Positions 59,401 through 64,000 of a stretch of DNA of 64,000 bases are shown in pieces. The position numbers and the translations under genes are program-made. The notes below the pieces were generated by a model. The model did not search any database. It was not told the origin of the DNA and worked only from the letters and a program-made list of their open reading frames with translations. Each line of letters begins with the position of its first letter. Position 1 is the stretch's first letter. The stretch is taken from contig NW_006763132.1 of the NCBI RefSeq assembly GCF_000264905.1, positions 2,668,023 to 2,732,022 of the forward strand, in the 5' to 3' direction. This stretch comes from Stereum hirsutum FP-91666 SS1. Lineage: Eukaryota; Basidiomycota; Agaricomycetes; Russulales; Stereaceae.

Positions 59401-61918
59401 GCTGGCGGCAAGAGATCTTTGCTAGCAGCAGGCATAACACCCATCAACTGCTCGTAAGGCTTGAAGGGTGTTCCGAGATTGAACTGGAAGGACATCTGAT
59501 CGACGCCCTTGAGATCTAACGTTTGACCGAAGGTAAATAATCGCAGAGAAGACGGCAGGAAATCAAAGAACGCCTACCAGACACTCGAGGAGCGTAGTGA
59601 TAATCGTAGAACCAACTCCACGACGCGACACCGCTATAGTAGTAATGCATCACCCACTGCAGACCCTCCACATAGCGGTACACTAAATCCTTCATCTCCG
59701 CCGGCTCGTCGTACTTGATCTCCAGCTTGCTCTATTTGAATGCAATTGTCAGCTCGTCTGACGCCTTCCTCGTTTATACATTGTCGCGAAGTGTGAAACG
59801 GACGTACCCAATAATACCCCCTCTTCCACTCATCCATCTTCAGCTGTATCGACCGCGCATGCCTCGTATCGAAATCTCCCTCGTCTTCCAGATCGACCAC
59901 CCTCATCTTATCCCATTTCTTCAGAACCCTATCCACAGCCGCCTTGCCTTCGTCCACTTCCTCCCACTCCTCATCATTATCGTCCTCGACCTCTTCGTTC
60001 TCCGGCAACGGCTCCTCCAACGAACCAGGGAACCTCAGGGTAACGAGATTCTGGTCGTCGTCGTCATACTCGTCCCATGCAAGCTCCAAATGTAGATCCT
60101 TCGCCAAGTCAGTGATGAAGGTACGGTCCCGCGCAGGGAACGTATTCGGCATCTGGAGGCGCGCGGACCGAAGTTGGGCCTGGGAGAGGTGCCCACGGTG
60201 TTCGAGGACGAAGAATTTGATCTTGTCGAAGATCGCTCTTTGTTCCGGGCTCATTACTGTAAAAAAAGGTTATGAGCATTGGAATGTCGAGAAGGAAATA
60301 CCCAGAGGAAGACGCACCACGCTGAGACTCGTTACGCTTCTGCTCCGCCTCCTTTACGTGCTTCGTCTGCTTCCCCTTGTACCAATTCAGGTCCGAAAAC
60401 TCCTTCTCAAACACTCCCTGCTCCCAATCAGCCATCTCGTTGAGGATGACCTGCAGCCTCTTCGTGTCGATCACACCGCTGTCTTGTAAATAACCTCCTG
60501 CAATGCGAACATCGTTCAGTACGGATGCTAATACGAATATAGGTGTTGTACGCACCCAGGGACGGTAACACCTTCATATAGACGTCGAATAGTCTCTCCA
60601 GCCCGTTCTCGTGGATATGCAAGTCGGGCAAATGGGGCAGGAAATCGTTGCCAATAAATACGGCCAAGAGAATGAAATCGTCGATGACGCGTTCGAGATT
60701 GTAGTCGAACGGTAAGATATGCGCGATGTCTTGGAACTCCAGATCGAGGTACTCTCGCATCAACGAGAGATGAAGCAAATAAAACGTGATAGACTCCAAC
60801 CTACGTGTCTCCGTTAAGTGAAGTCCATGCGAAGAGGAAATGATGAATATCACGCACCCTCCGGAGCTCTTTTTCCTCGCCGGCCCAAACTTGACCTCCT
60901 CTCTCAACAAACAAAAGTGCGGATCGTGACTCAACAGCCCCAGCATGATCAAGTCCGCATCCAAACCATACATACAATGCCGCACGTTGGGGTCGTAGCC
61001 GGGCTGCGCCTTCGACAACCTGATATACTCCATAATCTTGTGCTCCCCTTCTCCGGGTACCTCGTGCCCGGAAAGCACGACCTGAATGTCCCTCCAGTTC
61101 GAGTCCTCGCTGATCTTCTTGTTAACCCAGTACCGCAGCTGCTCCGATAGCTTCACCATGAACGGTGTGCCTGTCTTCGAGTTTATGATAGCTCCACCGT
61201 ATATACAGGGAAATAGACATACCTGGAGTAATACAATTACTGTCGAATGCCTTCTCCTTTGGCAGCTCCTCTCCCTTGGCTATGGCCTTGTCCCTGACGT
61301 CCTTCGCTTCCTTCGCCGTCCTAAACCTTCGACTCCGCTGCTGGTTCATCTTGGCGCGGGGCGCCACACCGTCGACGGCCATGAAGAAGAGTTTCTTAGG
61401 CTTGATTTTGCCGAATAGGTGGTCCACGTATGTAAATATGGAGGTGAATATCTGCTCCTCGGATAGCCGAAAGTGAGCGTCTTCATCGTTGGGATGCGAG
61501 CCTGTCATAACTCTCGTCAGTCATGCAGGCACTTGTGAATATCATGGAATAGTGTATACAAGAATGAATAATCCCGTTGAAGTCGAGGTAGAGATTGTCT
61601 GAGGCAAGATGTTAGCTTTGGAGAACCCTAGGACCACTACTACACGAGTCAAGCGTACGCACCGAACTCGGGAATCTTGTTCTCCTCGATGATTTGCGAG
61701 GTCAGCGGATACCTCTCCCTATAAGCCGCAACATGAGTAATCCATTGTTTGGAGGCCGAGAAGTAATGAAACGTACGATATGTATCTAAAAAACTGGATA
61801 TATGCGTGTTAGCTAGTGCCATGCATGCTATACAGGTCCTCCTTACCTTCGGAATGCCTGAAATTGCCCCGTCATTAGCCGTCAGCAATACATAAATCAA
61901 GACAAATCACGTACCCAT
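56417..61918 (-). CDS. XRN1: 5'-3' exoribonuclease 1 (cytoplasmic mRNA decay)
   Basis: The N-terminus MGIPKFFRYISERYPLTSQ is assembled from exons contributing 4 coding nt (61918-61915), 11 nt (61857-61847), 17 nt (61793-61777) and then the exon from 61718. It continues NLYLDFNGIIHSC, KKLFFMAVDGVAPRAKMNQQ, VVLSGHEVPGEGEHKIMEYI, YGLDADLIMLGLLSHDPHF and FIGNDFLPHLPDLHI. These are the acidic, metal-binding blocks of the XRN nuclease. The C-terminal half has RFALGDRVTMVQDSGGVPLA (an SH3-like domain of XRN1), a Pro-rich stretch and a terminal RGG-rich tail ending FAPPLPS. That C-terminus separates it from nuclear Rat1/XRN2. It degrades decapped 5'-monophosphate mRNA in the cytoplasm. Catalytic blocks are intact. 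Not every middle exon end was fixed. Confidence 0.93.
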
Positions 61919-63033
61919 CTTCTTTGCTGTCTTTCTGCTCCGTTCTCCTGACTTCTTTCCTAGCTAGCGGTGGGCAAAGGGCCAGGTCGTAGTGGTTCTG
62001 CTCAGAGAGCCTTGGGCTGCTCGCGGAAGCCGCGCGTCGCCTAACTAGGAATGATGCCGTCATGCTTCTTGCACGCGACTTGGCCTCCTCGACATCGTCC
62101 TCTCCGACGTCGAGCATTGTTTTGACGACGACGTTCTTCGCACTGTCCTGTATACGGCTTCTCTGGCTCAGTCTCGCACTAGATACTCATTTGCTCATTT
62201 TTTTGAACACACATCACAGAGCTCTGTCATCATCTGGTCTAGCACGTCGTAACGTATTATGAACATTGTTCGGACTCGTTGGGCATCTCATACATCCTTA
62301 ACCGCCGACTATATCGTATCGGAAGACTTCAGTGGGTCTACATCCTTGACGACCTTTAGAGCAAGAAATATCAACGGCGAATATACAGTCCAGAGTTTCT
62401 TGGATAATGGAGTGGTCTTGTTCTCTATGTGCACGACTAATTGCTCAATTGTCGCGAAGGCGTCCTATACGACCGAAGAATCTCACTTTCATGTTGGTCC
62501 GATGGTCTTTATCACCGTCTCCATTGAATCGCTCCGAGTCTGGCTATAATTTTCAAAAACGCCTAGGTCCCCATAAACCGTCAAGTTGATGGTCCTCCTC
62601 TGGCATGCTTTAACAAGGGCTCAGACAGATTCGGCTAAGTGCATGACACGCTCTGACAGACCACCACGCTACTGATAATTGACAGGACCCTCGAAAGTCT
62701 AAGTCGACATTCGTACAAATGCGAAACCTTTCGTGGCTTCTTGCGCCTTACACTTCGGCAGCTGTTATCTCTCCACTGACTGCATTACTTCTCGACATAT
62801 GTCGACTTCACGTGATGTTTTGTCGTCATCTCTCCTCGCCATCTTGTCTTCCACTGGCGAATCTGGTCCGCTGACGAGCTTGAGACAATTCATTCACAAC
62901 ACTCTATCCTCGGCGTAATGTTTTCTCATCCCCGATTCGAGTATAAATGACGAGGAGATTGCGACTTTGCGTCTGCAAAGACCTGTCTGCTATCCCTCCT
63001 CTCACATCGCCTGCCAGATACCATTAAATCACC
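61919..63033. promoter_or_regulatory. Divergent region between XRN1 and the TauD-type gene
   Basis: The left part should be the XRN1 5' UTR. It contains an ATG at 62117 whose frame runs past the XRN1 start (to 61875), a possible overlapping upstream ORF. A TATAAA at 62942-62947 lies about 90 nt before the dioxygenase start. A 96-codon frame at 62,259-62,549 is not supported. Confidence 0.4.
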
Positions 63034-64000
63034 ATGGCCCCTGTAGCTGTCGAACCCCAGCAATCCCAAGTTGAACGACCTCTCAAGTTCGTGAACCCTG
63101 TCAACCCTTTCTATTCTCCTTCCACTGGGAACGACGAGGACGACGCGTCATATGAGTTCGCCAGATACAAGGTACGCATCTTCGCTCTTGTAGTCTCACG
63201 ATCCTTATACTTACTGAGACGTAACCCACTCTTCCTGTCCGCTCAGCCTAACTTCCCCGATATTCACTGGGAGCCTCTTGGTCCCGTTGCCGTGACGGAG
63301 CGCGGACTCTACGCCAACCCCGAGAAGAAGAGTCTCTTGTCCGCTGCATCGAAAGTCATCACTTTGAACCCGACCATTGGGACAGAGATTCACGGTATCG
63401 ACTTGCGTCAATTGTCGGACACGCAGAAGGACGAACTGTGAGTTTTTTCGTCGTTGCTCGTGGTGCACGAACTAAAGATAGGTCTTGCAGGGCTCTTCTG
63501 GTGGCTGAGCGAGGCGTCGTTTGTGAGTATATTTATTTCAATGTGCAACAATATTATGTCGACTAAAGTGACCGTGCAGTCTTCCGGAACCAGGACATCA
63601 GCATACACGAGCAACTAGACCTCGCTCGCCACTGGGGCCCACTTCACAAGCACGCCACCACTCCTGTTCCGAAAGAGCCTGGCCTCGAAGAAGTGCATGG
63701 TACGAACTACTCTACCTCATTTTCTTCACGATTCTTATTGTTTCCATATTCAGTGGTTTACAATGACAAATCCCGCCGTCCCGACACGGCCGCCTTCTCC
63801 AAGATCGAGCTGTGGCACACAGATGTCTCCTACGAACAACAACCCCCAAGCACCACATCTCTGAAAGTCATCTCCGGGCCAGAATACGGAGGCGACACCC
63901 TCTGGAGCTCCGGCTACGCACTCTACTCTTCGCTCAGCCGTGGACTCCAGATCTACCTCGAGGGATTGACGGCAGTGCATAGCGCGAAGGCTCAGGCTGA
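63034..64000 (+). CDS. TauD/TfdA-type alpha-ketoglutarate-dependent dioxygenase (5' part)
   Basis: The start MAPVAVEPQQSQVERPLKFV is followed by exons reading PNFPDIHWEPLGPVAVTERG, IGTEIHGIDLRQLSDTQKDE, ALLVAERGVV joined to FFRNQDISIHEQL, ARHWGPLHKHATTPVPKEPG and VYNDKSRRPDTAAFSKIELW. The iron-binding HxD is in WHTDVSYEQQPPSTT, and GGDTLWSSGYALYSSLS follows, as in the sulfonate dioxygenases related to yeast JLP1. Such enzymes release sulfite from sulfonates, although members with other substrates exist. Four introns (the first after RYK at 63,171) keep the frame. The gene runs off the window, so the second His and the 2-oxoglutarate-binding Arg cannot be checked. Confidence 0.88.

Noticed and set aside
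56417..61918. Nuclear exonuclease Rat1/XRN2
   Set aside because: The long C-terminal half with an SH3-like segment and RGG tail fits XRN1. No zinc-knuckle segment typical of Rat1 was seen.
61875..62117. Upstream ORF overlapping the XRN1 start
   Set aside because: It depends on an unknown transcription start. It is noted in the promoter entry and not claimed as a coding feature.
62259..62549. 96-codon frame between XRN1 and the TauD-type gene
   Set aside because: It has no family signal. It could be a small gene but nothing beyond openness supports it.
1..64000. CRISPR arrays, operons, bacterial ribosome-binding sites
   Set aside because: The window is intron-rich fungal nuclear DNA. No regularly spaced direct repeats of CRISPR type were found.

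Overview
The window reads as nuclear DNA of a basidiomycete fungus, most likely an agaricomycete. Nearly every gene is cut by many 45-65 nt GT-AG introns. The tRNA has a short intron next to the anticodon. Three genes belong to the DUF6533 membrane-protein family, which is expanded in mushroom-forming fungi. Gene models were built by hand: homologous segments were joined at GT-AG sites that keep the reading frame. I have no transcript data, and family names come from motif recognition, not a database search.

Left block (0-19.5 kb) is mostly conserved housekeeping DNA. It holds a degenerate minisatellite, an unknown protein, a glycosyltransferase-like protein related to the N-terminal half of plant L-arabinokinase, a triple-domain paladin-type phosphatase in 30 exons, a tiny two-helix membrane protein, GMP synthase and mitochondrial Lon protease.

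Middle block (20.6-47.4 kb) is an accessory island. It contains, in order, DUF6533-a (-), an adenylate-forming enzyme (-), a DHA2-type MFS exporter (+), a flavin-dependent halogenase (-), an ACS-type MFS transporter (+), a SAM methyltransferase (+), DUF6533-b (-), a second ACS-type MFS transporter (-) and DUF6533-c (+). Adenylation, halogenation, methylation and export genes side by side look like a compact gene cluster for a halogenated small molecule without a PKS, NRPS or terpene synthase in view. That pathway is inference.

Right block (48.5-64 kb) returns to more ordinary genes: a secreted HEXXH protein with a C-terminal chitin-binding module, a long forkhead-like protein, a tRNA-Val(CAC) with intron, the cytoplasmic exoribonuclease XRN1, and the 5' part of a TauD-type dioxygenase cut by the window end.

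A recurring oddity is very small exons placed identically in paralogs: 17 nt then 8 nt in both ACS transporters, 13 nt in all three DUF6533 genes, 8 nt in the paladin gene, and 11 and 17 nt at the start of XRN1.
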